Notes under the pieces: model-generated | What the model saw: only the letters and a program-made list of their open reading frames with translations | What the model was told of the DNA's origin: nothing | The model's database searches: none | Shown here: positions 12,737 to 25,415 of the stretch, piece by piece | Position numbering within the stretch: the stretch's first letter is position 1 | How the letters are laid out: every line of letters begins with the position of its first letter | Position numbers and translations under genes: made by a program | NCBI GenBank assembly: GCA_037783415.1 | Contig: JAZGTN010000009.1 | Span: 10,416,001-10,480,000 of the forward strand | Direction of reading: 5' to 3' | DNA from: Leptasterias polaris | Taxonomy: Eukaryota > Echinodermata > Asteroidea > Forcipulatida > Asteriidae | DNA length: 64,000 nucleotides

Positions 12737-13640
12737 CATTAATATATACATTTTTATGAGTGGAATGTGAATAAACAATTTACTAAGGTTAAACAATTGT
12801 ATTTTTCTTTTAATTACAAATTAAAAAATAGGCCCCCCTTTACATGGCGCTGTTCGTGACGTCAATCGAGGCAGGAGAAAATGTGTAGTCTGGCCCCGTA
12901 CATTACGTCTGGGTACCTGATCAGTATGATGCGTTTTCGTATTCGGACGTCACCACCCAATGCAATCGACAGTGTACAGTCGACTAATACGAGACGCCAG
13001 TTTATACGAGGTTTTTCACCGGTCCCAAACTGTCCCATGCGCGTTTCTATGTCTTAAAAACGGAGGATACGAGCATGGTCATAACGAGAACACGGATAAT
13101 ACGAGGTATTGTTTTTCCACCAGAAACATTTCGCTGGTAACCTAAGCTTCACTGCAACTTCCCTTGCACACTACTACCAACGAAAAAAATCCCCGGGCTA
13201 TCCAAGTGTTCGCTGCATAGCGCTGAAAACGACGTCGGACCAGACCACTTTGCCCTCGTTAGCCTAACTTTCGATGCCCGTAACTGCCTATATTTGGGAT
13301 CTGCAGGAAAAAAATGCTGGCTGACCCCATCTTTAGTCGTTTTGCTGCATCCAGCAGCAATTTTCACTGGAAAAATGCAAGAAAAAAACCCCTTTTGGAT
13401 AACCAAACGAAATGTACAATCTCACTACTTGCACGTGTATTATATACAACGTAAATGCAGGCAAGTTCGAGTGGTGTCGATGTTCAATCGAGGCGAAGTC
13501 TTCCTCGATTGACGTCACAAAAAGGGATGGGCGGAGTCGCCCCCAAACAACTTTATCTATTTTTTTTACATATAAATACTGACAAACAATTACTCAAAAA
13601 ATTGTTTTATTGTTAATATATATATACTCTTATATTAAAA
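12737..13640. mobile_element. possible large inverted-repeat element
   Basis: GTGACGTCAATCGAGGCAGG (12856) and CCTCGATTGACGTCAC (13502-13517) are clear inverted repeats. Outside them AT-rich arms (ATTAATATATAC, GTTAATATATAT) are loosely symmetrical. Boundaries are uncertain. Confidence 0.45.
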
Positions 13641-14738
13641 CCAAAAAAATTCTATTTCCAGGTGACTTTAAGAGGATGCGACTTTGTAAATATTGTACAT
13701 TGTGTAAATACATGTACATGTAGTTCAATTCTGGTATTAAGCAATGGCGGCTGAGTCTGTTTTGACTGGGCCCAATTTCATGACCATGTACACGTAAAAT
13801 CGATAGCAGAAAAAAACATATCATGAAGCCATGCTTGCAAAGATTATCACTGCATATACATGTAGCACCTTATAGTCTAACAGACTGGTTGCCAGTCCTT
13901 CCATTGTTCTTTGACTCTTTGAGAGTTTAAATGTAATATCAAATGCGATTACGCAACCGAGAACAACACACCACGTGGGAATAGACTAGATGCAAGTCAA
14001 GTCTCCCACACTCACATACATTATATAGTTACCCATTATAATGAGAGATTTGGTTTTTGTTTACAAGTTGGATACACGTTGGTACCCACTTTGCACAAAA
14101 CCATTTTAAAAAATGCACGAACTATGGCACACTTTTTGAAATATCAGATGACTAGGAACAATGGCATCATCAAAAATAGTAGGCCTACAATCCTACATGT
14201 TACAAAGTCGTTCAATTCATTAACATTCATTCCAATTACACTGTTTTATTCTTTGCACATCAACCAATCTCTTTAGTGAATGTACTTTTTATGGAAAGCA
14301 TTCCTCTTCATTCCTGCCATTTTTGACCTTTTGAACTTTAAAGGGTTTAATCATCACAGTGCTATAATTTCCAGAGGAAAGTCTGCATATCTACTCATCC
14401 AAATTATTGGCCTGATAGATCAAGCCAGATTGTTTGAGCAAACCGAAGAAAAAAAAAATGTATTTAAAATCTGCATTAGATACATTGTGTACATATTTAT
14501 AGTGTAAATTATCATCATTTATTGCTATGATAATTTGCATTGGGTATTAAGAATATTGTTTGTGTTTTACTCATCAACCTACGTGTTAAAACACTGTATA
14601 CAAATGTACTCAGTACTTTCCTCCGAGTCCAGTGGAAAAAAAACCCACCCATATAGGCATAAAAAGTATTACTTGGGTGAGATTCAAACCTACATGTATG
14701 ACCTGTTTTTCACAGGACTCAAGAAGGTACCGAGTTCA
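13641..14738. other. no gene recognised
   Basis: AT-rich DNA with short ORFs lacking motifs. Confidence 0.4.
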
Positions 14739-14858
14739 TGTATAGACCCATTGCACAATGCGAAACGCTATGATTCTTGTGTACAGTTTGACTCCCAAAA
14801 TGGTAGGGCGCGCATCATGTTCGAACGCGAGTTCTGCGTTGTGCAATGGGTCTATACA
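14739..14858. mobile_element. 120-bp palindromic MITE (TGTATAGACCC ends)
   Basis: Left TGTATAGACCCATTGCACAA and right TTGTGCAATGGGTCTATACA are inverted, with CGCTATG/CGCGAG sub-ends. A second, interrupted member lies at 33850-34148. Confidence 0.8.
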
Positions 14859-14874
14859 GTGCTTTTGAGCAGTG

Positions 14875-15185
14875 GCATGACGTGGCCTGCTGTTACTAGC
14901 AGTGGACTCTGGTGTTTCTGATCAGCCGAGTGCGAGTTCAAGTTCCAGTCCTGGCACATAAATACTGAATTCACTTTGTCCTTTGGATGGAACATTAACC
15001 CGTGTAGGTCCCGTGTACTAGGATTGGTAGTGCACGTGAAATAAGCCAGAACACCGATCATGGAAGAGCTGGGGTTTTTAGCCCCTGTGTTTTTGGTTCA
15101 AACAACAAGCCAACTTGTTTACAGGTTTCTTTGGGCTAATGAGCTACAGTGAGTCAGTTCACTTTTGAGGCATCCTTGTTTTCAT
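14875..15185 (+). repeat. tRNA-Leu-like SINE, decayed copy
   Basis: The head has GGACTCTGGTGTTTCTGATC and a degenerate B box, followed by the body words GTCCCGTGTACTAGGATTGG and GAGCTACAGTGAGTCAGTTC. These also occur in the copies at 10858 and 18825. Confidence 0.6.
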
Positions 15186-15948
15186 GAACAGAAATTATAT
15201 AATCATTGGTGTATGGGTAAAATAACACTATTTACACAACCTTAATAAACTGAACAAGTAGCTAGTGAGTGGTGATTCTCCAGTTAAGCCTAATGTAAAT
15301 CTAAACAAATGTACTTTCCTTAGTCATTGCCTTGAAGCCTTTTGAAACATTCCAGTACAAGCCTTTATTTCCCTCATAGAGGTGTCATTTACTAATGAAA
15401 AAGCTGCCTTGCCCCCAAGGCTCGCTCTCACACTTGTCCAGCATGACTTTAGTAAAAACTGCTGTGGGCAAGCAAACACCACTACCAAACTTGCCCTATG
15501 GGCCACTAAAACTGTCCAACCTACATGTACACATGTATGATGTACATGTAGGGCTACTTGTTTATTATAGGACTATGGTCATATTTTTTCCTTTCCAAAA
15601 TATGAATAATATATTTTTGTGTATGTTTGTGTACACACTGTACAGAATAAAACACAACACAAATTCAACTCAAACCCGTGACTTAAAGCAGAGTCAAATA
15701 AACCATTGTCATCCCATCGAAACACAATAACACCACAAGGTCATGAAAGATTCATCAGTTCTCCTGAATGAACAACAAAGAGGCAAAAGGACAATGGAAA
15801 TAGTCTGGTCACTGCATTTCCCTTCATTGGTTCCAACTCAAACATAACCTAAAACAAGACTGCTCTCTGTGGTTGGTAGTGTTGATTGTGAAGGAGGTAC
15901 ATTGTAAGAGCTGGACAAAAAGTCTGCATCACCAGGCAAACAGAATTA
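15186..15948. other. no gene; part of a dispersed repeat
   Basis: TTGAAACATTCCAGTACAAG followed by CCCTCATAGAGGTG (15345-15390) matches segments near 25065 and 43490. Nothing else is recognisable. Confidence 0.45.
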
Positions 15949-18654
15949 CCGTAATTTCCTGCGGATAAGACGCGGGGCGTACAAGGCGCAGGGCCGTGAA
16001 ATTACACCAAAAAAATCAAGCGTCAACAGACAAGGCGCACTGCCGCACAAGGCGCATGATCTTACATGCACCTTTGACTGCAAACAGCAGACCGTATCGG
16101 TACATTGCCAAAAAGGGGTCATTTTGTTACCCTAAAAGTATCACGCTAATCAACACGTGAATAAATAGAAATCATGTGCGCTTCAAACATGTAGAGACAT
16201 GTAGAAAAGTTCATTGTAAACTGAAACCAACCTACCGTTCAGCAGAGTTTTCAGGAGATTCTTTCTCCCGTGTGTCACATGGAATTAAGGGAGTTTAACC
16301 AACAGAGGGCGCTACCACAGGGCTGAAGGGAGTTTATTCAACAGAGGGCACTACCATACGGCTCTGAAAATAATCTCCTGCCATTCCAATGGTAAACTTG
16401 ATTTCAAGTCTGAGACTGCGGTTATTTCTCTGCATCGGCCACGCAAAATTCCCCCGCAGATTGGCTATCACGTGCTCTAACTCGGTTCAAGACAGAGGTT
16501 TATCCACAAGAGGGCGCTGTTTCAGCCAATAATATATCGGCTATTAGGACAACTAAAAACCATGATCACAGACTTGGAACCAAGTCTATTCCGATGGGGA
16601 CGTGACATTATTGGGGTTTCTGTTGTTCACCGTTCACACAATAGAGGTTGGGTGAATGCGTTCGGCAAACGTTTAGATAAATCTGAATGCAGTATTTTCG
16701 GTACGAAATCGCGGCCATAAAGGAAGGGATGAACACGTTGCTGCATTGTTGGAATGAATTCACGGTCGTTATGTATAGGGACACAGGGAACGATTTCCCT
16801 TGTATCGCATCGCAATTTGCGATGCAATTTGGACAATTTGCTATGCAATTTTAAAAAGTGGATCGCAAATTTGCGATCCAATTTGCGATACAATTTTTGC
16901 AATATTTATTCTTAAATCAAACATTTGACAGCATTTTTTCAAAACCTTTCATACCTTTTGGGTTTTTTTTTGCAAAAATCTCTCAGTTAATAAAGCAATA
17001 AACATTTTACTTTAGAGGCCATCGGCACCACCGCCCGACGACGCGACGAACGTAATTTCTGCCATGCCACAGTCAATCAGTACACACCGCTCGGCCAATG
17101 AAAAAATTTGTTACACGAGCGATGAAGAAATACAACAGCCAATAGAAATATTTGTTTCTTAGACTGTTTGCTTGGTCTGGTTCCCCCCTGTACATAGCAC
17201 CTATGCACTGTACAGAAAACTGGTTTGCAACCAGACTGCATTCTTGTTTTACAGTCACACGTACGTCCCTGTAGAGTTTTTTCTGATTGACGGTGATTTG
17301 GGATTTTATAACTAAACTGATGTCTCCTATCCTTGCAAAGTAAGACAAAACAGTTGTTTAGTTATGTTAAGAACATCTGCAAACTGTAATAAGTTGTTTT
17401 TCTGCAGGGAAGTTGGAGAATTGCATGAACTGTCTTTGGTCCTTTTTTAAAATCATGTGTGTGAAGAAACATCGCTACACTTTCTACACAGCATGCAGTA
17501 CGTTCGTTCGTTGGGTGTATGTTTAATATTCAGTTGAGAGGGATCTCCAACTCACAACTGAATAACCTTCTCTAGGTTAAATAACTTGTTCATGTCCTTC
17601 CTTTTAAGAGGTTTTAAAGTTACTTTGTTTCTCCTTATTTTATTAAGTTTTATTCATGGAAATTCTCGGTGGGTCTTTGGTTTGTTGTTACATTGTTATT
17701 GTAAAATATCCGAAGATCCTTTCAAACTTGTATCTGACCTGTGTCCCATCCAGTTTTTTAGTTATTGTTGGTATTCAGGACATTATTTTTGTGAAAAGTT
17801 CAACAATAATTGTCTAAAGATAAATTGCGTCTGTTGATGCAATAATTTTGACATTTTCAATTAAATTCTAGTCAATTTCTTTCTCTTTTTTTTCCATAAA
17901 TAAACTTGGTGCAAACTTTTTTTAAACATCTTACTTCTTAGGCCGATGTTGGTGCGTTTATTTCATATAAAACAAAGTCTGAACCTTAATAATTGTGGGC
18001 TAAATAAACAATGATTTGATAGTCATTAAATCTTTAACCTCTCTCGATGTCGAGTTAGCACGCCAATTTTTCCCCAGGTTCATGCCGAGAGTTGTGACTT
18101 TTTTATTTTTATGTCACAATGGAAGTCTGGAACTAAGGCCATTTGTACTTTCCACACAGCATTTTCTGAAATTAAGCCTAAAACATAAAAACGTTTCACA
18201 AGTTTACATATTTGCAATATTTAAGCATTTAAAAATTTGCTATGCAAAATTTATGGACTGCTATGCAAAATTATCGTTTTGCTATACAAAAAAAAAAATT
18301 GCATAGCAGTTTTGCTATGCAAAAAATTAGGATGAAATCATTCCCTGGGACATGTGGCCACAAAGGCGGCTCAACACATTGCGTCATTGTCGGAATGAAA
18401 ATCTGGCGACATTGTCTGGAGAGTTGAGCACTGATATGTACTACGTCAACAATGCGTGGTGAGTTGATGGTTGGCGACCGCATTATTAACCTGACCGCAG
18501 CTACATTAAATAGGGCCTAGATTATTTGCACGTCGGCCGCGGGCATTTTGATCTTAAGCGACATCAGACAAGGCGCACTGGAATACAAGGCGCAGTGATG
18601 ATTTTGTGGTCTAAAAAGTCAGATAAGACGCGTCTTATCCGCAGGAAATTACGG
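15949..18654. mobile_element. TA-flanked DNA transposon, copy 1, with nested hAT
   Basis: The ends CCGTAATTTCCTGCGGATAA and TTATCCGCAGGAAATTACGG are inverted and bounded by TA (15947-15948, 18655-18656), as in Tc1/mariner or pogo-type elements. Subterminal ACAAGGCGCA words recur. Apart from the nested insertion it is near-identical by eye to 25416-26552. I see no transposase in the shared part. Confidence 0.8.
16784..18347. mobile_element. hAT-like element with GGACA 5-bp duplication, nested in copy 1
   Basis: Ends CAGGGAACGATTT and GAAATCATTCCCTG, flanked by GGACA (16779-16783, 18348-18352). Copy 2 of the host element shows the uninterrupted TAGGGACATGTGGCC site. Ends are rich in TTTGCTATGCAA / TTGCGATGCAA words. 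Interior ORFs (17073-17348 minus, 17586-17837 plus) show no transposase motifs. Confidence 0.82.
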
Positions 18655-18824
18655 TAATGCACATGTGCCACTCGAAAGTCAATTTTGGACAAGTTCAACT
18701 ATGTAGCATGTCTTCCAGCAAAACTACACATAAATTGATAATTTGACTGCTAATATTATTTTGTTTGAATATATTTCTGGTATTAATGAAACCAAGGATG
18801 TCATACATGTACATTGTACATGTA

Positions 18825-19130
18825 CATAAAGTGAACTTAATCACAGTAGCTCGCAAACCCAGGGAAACTGGTAAAAGGGGGGGGCATGCTTATAGGTGAA
18901 CCAGAAACACCAGGGTTAACTCCTACTTTTCCATGATAAGTGTTCTAGGTTCTTTTACATGCACTTTCAATCCCAGTACACAGGACCTACAGCCTAACAT
19001 CCCTTCAAAAGGACAAACAACTGTGGTAAAGTGTCTTGCTCAAGGACACAAGTCAGTGTGAAGACCAGTATTGGAACCCACACTCTGCTCATCAGTCTGG
19101 TGCTCTTAACACACCACACCAGTTGTAAGC
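18825..19130 (-). repeat. tRNA-Leu-like SINE, minus strand
   Basis: On the minus strand the head reads TTAAGAGCACCAGACTGATG then GAGTGTGGGTTCC. The body has GTGTCCTTGAGCAAGACACT and GTGCATGTAAAAGAACCTAG, ending GATTAAGTTCACTT. It is the same family as 14875, and its core is shared with 35208. Confidence 0.65.
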
Positions 19131-19759
19131 AGACAACTGAGAGTTTTAATGCAGTTCCTTTCGCCATAAATGTACACACATGTACCGCCAAGATGTATGT
19201 AACATGGCTAAACAATTTCCACATGTATACATAAGTACATGTACCTACAAATGTATGCATGGTGACCACAATCTCGTACAACAAGCACAATGTAGACAGT
19301 ACAGTGTACAGTAATACACTAAAATACAGTCTCATGAATTTCTTTTCTTTTTTTAATTTAATGAAATGTAAGAGGAAGTTTGGACTTTAAAGGTAGGCCT
19401 ACACATGTACATGTTAGGATCATACATTGTTTTTCGTCAACGTAAAGCTTATTTACATGTATCTAGGCAAAATTATGTAGAAAGGTTCAATAAAAGTCAC
19501 AGGTGAAAGTGTCAGCTGAATACAGTGTCAACTTGTTCAGAAAACAGCAAAAAAACTGTCACAGTATTTTCATAAAAAATGTTGAATCCATTCACGTTTA
19601 GCGTGGATTAATTCGCACACACTACAGTTCTAATGTGGGGTGGTGGTGCAGGCATGGTTTTCATAATTGAAAGGGTAAAGTGATTTCTCTTTGTTATTAA
19701 AAAGGCACAATGTAAGTTTACATGTGCAATCACTACACAATGTTCAAATCACCTGCAAT
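19131..19759. other. no feature recognised
   Basis: AT-rich with ACATGTA words; no gene. Confidence 0.4.
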
Positions 19760-20370
19760 CAGGGTTCTGCCCAGGATTTGTTTAGTGCCGGAAATTTTTT
19801 TTTTCCTAGTACAGTCAAGTCAATTTCCTTTCGATCGTGCACGAAGTGGTTACACACGTGCGCCCTGCAGCTGTGCCTTGAATTATAGGCCCTCAGTGCG
19901 CGCACGCCTTTACCGCCATGGGAAAACAATTTACAGCATCTATAGCATGGTGCTTACTCTGCAGTTCATTTACGTTGTATTAAACGCTGTAGAATAGGGT
20001 TCGCAACATGATGAAACTGCTATCATGTTATTCCAAGCGTAAAGCTATAATCAGCGTGACTGGAAACCAAATCAATGCGGGTTTCGTGCGTTGGATATAT
20101 TGTACATCGTGTACAGGCGGGAGGAATGCTCGATCCTGGATCATTAAAATAGACTCAAACCAAAGAAGTAGGCTACTCGAAACTTTGGATAAAACTGTTT
20201 ACTGGTAAATAATTTGTTTTACACGTTGTTCAAAATATTTTGAAGGAAATGGGGAAAAAAAAGGGAAAATGTGTGGTGGTCGGAAAAAGAAAAAATTCTG
20301 CGAGTGCCGGTCGGGGAATCATGAGTGCCGGTCGGGTTTTCCGGCACCGACCACCGTGGGCAGAACCCTG
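19760..20370. mobile_element. hAT-like MITE with TGCAAT 6-bp duplication, 611 bp
   Basis: Ends CAGGGTTCTGCCCA and TGGGCAGAACCCTG, flanked exactly by TGCAAT (19754-19759, 20371-20376). Two direct GAGTGCCGGTCGGG words lie near the right end. No coding content. Confidence 0.87.
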
Positions 20371-20376
20371 TGCAAT

Positions 20377-22018
20377 ACGCACATAACGTATGCATGTGAA
20401 GGGTTCATCCCTTACATTCATTTTTACAACAATAAAAAACCCACCACAAAGCTGAATTACGTTGCATTATAAGAAAAACAAAACTGATAAAAATCTGAAT
20501 AACAGTTTAAAGACAAAATTATTAGTTTTAATCTGAAAGCTTCACTGATCTCCCATCCCAGAGGGTATATTTCTGCCTGAATTAAAAGTCCAGAAAACAT
20601 TTCAATACCCCATAAATTATCAATTGGTTATTTTGATTGCCTTGCTCCACATGTAGATCAAAATAAGCAATGAGCCTTGTTGTTGTTTACAAAACAAAAA
20701 CAGCCCTGCCCTCTCCCAGAAAAAAAAAAACCAAGCCTGCCAATTCCTTGTTGATAAATAACTCACAGCAGAAACCCATCATTACCCAAGTCCTTCTGGA
20801 TCCTCCTTTCCTGCAATACCCTGATAGCCCAAGTCCTCCTAATACCCTTACTTCGACAAAGAGGACATTGAAGAAGTTGGGCTTCTTATGGTTAATTTAC
20901 TCTAGCTAAAAAACTAACGATGGGTTACTCTTGAAATGGATAAACAACAAGATTTATGGGGTTTGGGGATGGTCATTTCCGAGTATCAAAACAAAACTGT
21001 TTCTTGAAGTATCGCATGAAAAATTTCCACGAAAAAGTCAAATTTTATAAACACATACATGTACTTAAACATTATACACATACCTGTATTGTTAAACAGT
21101 ACAGTATGCAATGGTGTGTACAGTACCAACCATTACTTAGCACATGTAAGAGAACAATGCTATCACTATCAGTACAATGACCTGTGTAGGTACAATGTAC
21201 AGCAATCTACACATTGTACTTTGTAGGGCTAATATTTCTAAACCAATACTCAGTGCACAGAGTGTTTTTGTATTGTACTCATGCTCCAGCGAACACCTTT
21301 GACACAAACAGTGACCCAGCTCACCCTTTTTTCCATTACCGAACAATGCATCCAAATATCGCTTTCAAAGCTGACAAAAATAACCCCATCCTCATGATTG
21401 AGAGACTGGCATGCAGTGTACCGCCATCATTCATTGTTATTATGTCAACATTTCCAGGCAATAAACCAACAGTCTACAATAAGGCAACCGTCCAGCAGAC
21501 ACTTGAAAAATACCACACTTGGTTTCTACTCACAGTTCAATTTAACCGTGTTTCTGTGATTCTCAGAATTCAAGATGCATGGTGGCGCCCTTGCTCGACA
21601 TAGTTTTGTCATAACTGTCAAGCGAGGGCGAGGTTCCGGTAACACTCCCTTTGTTTACACTCAAAAGTAGTGTAGTAAATAAAATACAAAAATCGGATCT
21701 TTGACAATTATGGAAGGGATTTTAAAAAGCATTGTTGTGTGTTTTGTAGAAACGTACATCAATCAACTTTGATGTGCATTGATATTTAAATGAGTTTTAA
21801 GTAAATAATTCATAGAATAAGGGAGAATGCTAAATTAATCAAAACAGGTGGTAACTCGAGGTTAACCTTGAGGTTTTTTTCTTTAAAGGAGTTCCAGTAG
21901 GTTATTTGAGGTTTAACTTTGAGAGGGTTAACCTTGAGTTACCTGGAGTTACTGCTTGTTTAGTTCTGCATTTCACCCTAAGTAGATGTACTCTATAATG
22001 CAATATAACTGTATAAAG
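20377..22018. other. no gene; small inverted repeats
   Basis: CCCTTGCTCGACA/TGTCAAGCGAGGG (21588-21631) and GTAACTCGAGGTTAACCTTG / GGTTAACCTTGAGTTACC (21849-21945) are small palindromes. The ORF at 21214-21603 has no recognisable motif. Confidence 0.45.
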
Positions 22019-23354
22019 TACTACAATGTAAATGTACCTATCGGGACTTCTCAGTGTTCTCCACACACGTATTTTGGGAGGGCGGGCCGCCCTCCCAAAG
22101 TTTAAGGCCGCCCTGCCAAAGAATTGGCCGCCCTGCCAAAAAAATGACAAACGGACTATTTTTAGCCTGCACTTAATACGATCAAACGAGTAGCCGACGA
22201 GCCAAGCCCGACTTCTAAGCGGCAGCATTGGAATTGCGATCGTTCATTTATTTTTAGTATACATGTACAAACGTTAAAACACGATGCACACACAATCACA
22301 TGGGTTCTGACTGCTGAGTATCCACCGCCCCAACAACGTTCGGTCGGTAGTCCATGCATAGCGCATACACAACACACACGGTCCAAAGTCCAAGCTAACC
22401 AACATTCCGCACGCTGTGATTGGCCGTTGATTACCATATTCATAAGAGAGCTTTCTAGACTCCAACGCAGTACACGTTCACGAGCCGATAAAGAATTGCA
22501 ACACACTGTGCCGCACGCCTGCAGTTTTTGGTACAATGTACAGCCTTGAAGGATATTCAAACATTGACAACTTTTGCCGATAGAGGGCGTTGCGGGGCAA
22601 AGTTCATTGAATTTGTTCTCAATGTGCGTACCGTGCGTTGTTTACCGATCGTTGAATATCGACGATTTTATTGAAAACTAAGTTCTAAACAACGGAACCT
22701 CTAATCACAAATCCATGAAAATGGTTGTTGATGAAAAAGGTATTATTGAGGGCAGAAATTAGGGGATAAGATCGTCAAAAAATGTTTTTTTGTAATTATT
22801 ATTTTTTTTTTCCGTTTCGAAAATTGCACGTGTGGGCTATCCGATCACCACCAACGCATATAAATCCAGCTTTCTAAAATCCAACACTGAGCGGCATATC
22901 CCTCTGATGTTTTTGACGCGGCGCACAAAGCAAAATGTATAACAAATTGTAGGTTTTGAATTAGTTTTACAACAAGGTTGTTTCGACAGAATGAAATGGA
23001 TGTCAATCATTCTCCTTATTATAGTGTCTGGGCCCGGGGGTTAATAAGATTATTTTTAAGAAAAGGATTATCTCAGGTGTTTTTTCCTTTCACGTGCGAT
23101 GACGTCATAAACCAACGGGCGCCATTTTGATGACGTCATATCGACGGGCGCCATTTTGATTACGTCATGCCGCCCTCCCAAAGAAAAAGTCTGTGGAGAA
23201 CACTGCTTCTATGTGTGTGTAAAGCTTTAAATAACAAAATGAATATTTGCTATTGAAACATTAGTAGATACTACAATGTAAATGTACCTATCGGGACTTC
23301 TATGTGTGTGTAAAGCTTTAAATAACAAAATGAATATTTGCTATTGAAACATTA
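22019..23354. repeat. 86-bp tandem duplication, first copy split by a hAT
   Basis: TACTACAATGTAAATGTACC through to ATTAGTAGA occurs intact at about 23269-23355. Just upstream it is interrupted at CTTCT by the element 22052-23205. Confidence 0.85.
22052..23205. mobile_element. hAT-like element with CTTCT 5-bp duplication, 1154 bp
   Basis: Ends CAGTGTTCTCCACA and TGTGGAGAACACTG, flanked by CTTCT (22047-22051, 23206-23210). The adjacent duplicate carries the empty site GGGACTTCTATGTG. Near the ends are GCCGCCCTCCCAAAG and GGCGCCATTTTGAT / TGACGTCAT repeats. An end fragment of the same family lies at about 29991-30150. No transposase. Confidence 0.88.
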
Positions 23355-23751
23355 GTAGAAGCAATGCAAAGTTGGATCGAGTAATCAAATGAGATAATTT
23401 GGTTTACTACCTGCTCACAAGTAAACACAATGTTTCATTGTGTTCACCTGTGGCAAGTAATTAACAAAATTATACTATTTTGTTTCTGACCCTACACTGA
23501 TTTTGTGTTTTATTAAGCACTCAGTTTTATTAAGCACTCTGTGTTGTACTACACAGTACTTTGATTTCTGACCCTACACTGATTTGTGTTACTAAGCACT
23601 CAATGCTCCACGGAAAAACAATGTTTGTTCAGTTTTCATGAGGAGACAATCTTGTTTACAGTTAACTACTCTGATTAAATAACCACATAACAATAACAAC
23701 AGATTTGCATTTAAATAAAGCTCTCCATTTTCATGGTATGTGAAATGTAAA
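23355..23751. other. intergenic with a short direct duplication
   Basis: TTTCTGACCCTACACTGATT ... AAGCACTCA occurs twice (about 23483 and 23568), with a further AAGCACTC copy between. Confidence 0.6.
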
Positions 23752-24460
23752 AAGCCCCTTTCACACGAGAACCGAAAAATTACGTCCATCGTTTTGGGCG
23801 CCAGCTGTCTGTCCCAAAGGTTGTATGCGATACCATGACAAACATTTACACGATCACACACATCGCGTTCCCAAAGTCCCTCAGTTTCGTGAGATCGCTA
23901 CGTGTTGGGTCAAAGGTCATCATTGTTTATTTATTAGTTCGCTGGTGCTCTGTCAGTGTCCTGTTTAATGTTACGTAATTGCGTTAAGGGTACCATCGAT
24001 CGCTTTCTCGGCGCGCCATTTCTGCTTTTCGTGCGAATTCTCAGCGTCCTAACTAGTCACTCCGAAGATGAATGAAGTGGAAAGTGGAAGTGCCAAATCC
24101 AAAACAAAGGTAACTTAACAGAATTTGCAACACGAACAATTCTTCCAGCGATGCCATTTTGATAGATACCTCAAACAAACAAACGACATTTCACCCAGTG
24201 CACGTGCATGATCGTTGTGCGATCGCTTGGGACCTTGGTAATCATGCCGTGCGTCGTTTCACTCGACCGATCTTGACGATTCTAAACAGGGATCGATTTT
24301 TGGAGGAGGTCTTGATCCCGGTTGTTTATAACGCGGGTCCGTGGCAATTTCATCACACGGATTCATTTCACACGACGCAAATTTGCGATTTTATTACACC
24401 AATTCGATTTTGTAGCAAACGACCATCGTTGTGAACGCTCGTTTGAACCGGGCTAAAGAT
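23752..24460. mobile_element. possible transposon with AGCCC...TTCACACGAG ends and a candidate first exon
   Basis: Left AGCCCCTTTCACACGAG and the right end (reverse complement AGCCCGGTTCAAACGAG) form a loose inverted repeat. Inside, ATG at 24068 opens MNEVESGSAKSKTK and ends at a GGTAACT donor (24109/24110), resembling a short first coding exon. No following exon was found within the element. Confidence 0.35.
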
Positions 24461-24683
24461 TCATGTAAATGTTCATGTAAGTGGCAGACAGTTTCCACAA
24501 CAATGATTCAAAAAACTTCACACACACATTTTTTCTCCAAACATGAACAATTGGCTGAAGGGGCTAATTTTGTCTTATCTCTTGTAATGAAAATAAGCAA
24601 AGTAACTTGAATACAACTTGTACATTATTTTTGCAATACAAATACAGCATGTACTTTACATGTAAATTTACAAAGTACATAAA

Positions 24684-25415
24684 GGGCTGGAACTTACACT
24701 GGACCGCAAGCCTGAGGCAGGTAGTTTTGATGTACATACAGTAGGGCCAGTAAACTCACGACAGAACAGTGAATGATTTCCCTTGCATAGCATAGCAAAA
24801 TGCTACGCGAAATGTATCAGTTGCTACTCAAAATTCACAAATTGCTACTCAGTATTGGCATTCAGCTATGCAAAATTGCTAGACGAAATCATTCCCTGCA
24901 AGACAAGTCCGGCAGTCTTGTTTTCTTTAAATTGGATCACTGTGTAATAATAATATCTTGCTCAAAAAACAAAGCCTTTTCAAATGTTGCAGGCCTGATG
25001 CTTCACTGAGGCAACAGAGGCATTGCCTCCATGCCCCTAGTCATTGCCCGAGTGCCCCTTGAAACGTTCCAATAGAAATTTATAATTTCCTCATAGAGGT
25101 GCCCTCAGGGAAAAAAATCATTGGTGCTATTGCCCACTTTCAAGAACAAGGCGTCGTGCATAATGTTGACTTTGAGTCTGATTCTACTGAAGTACAGGCC
25201 TCAAATTTCACGGCGGCAACGACGGCCATGGCCGACAGTGCCCTTCTACAGTAACTGGCCTTGGTGCCCATAGGAAATCTGACATTTTTAGGGCCAAAAA
25301 ATGCCTTACCCTTTTTCTCCGATGGCCCCCGTGCCCTTTTTGAGATTCAAATTAATGTTTTATGTCGGTGATAAATGGCAGACGGCAGCCGCCGGAACTG
25401 AGTGTTTAGTGTGTA
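24684..25415. other. fragments of several repeat families
   Basis: ACTTACACTGGACCGCAAGC (24692) is an end of the CAGGGCTCGAATTTT family. The stretch 24766-24898 is a ~130-bp derivative of the 16784 hAT (AATGATTTCCCTTGCATAGC ... GAAATCATTCCCTG). The stretch 25010-25330 is dispersed TGCCCCTTGAAACGTTCCA / GGCAACGACGGCCATGGCC repeat. Confidence 0.6.

Noticed and set aside
22162..22560. Minus-strand 132-codon ORF in the 22052 hAT
   Set aside because: No transposase (hAT dimerisation or DDE) motifs; inside a non-autonomous element.
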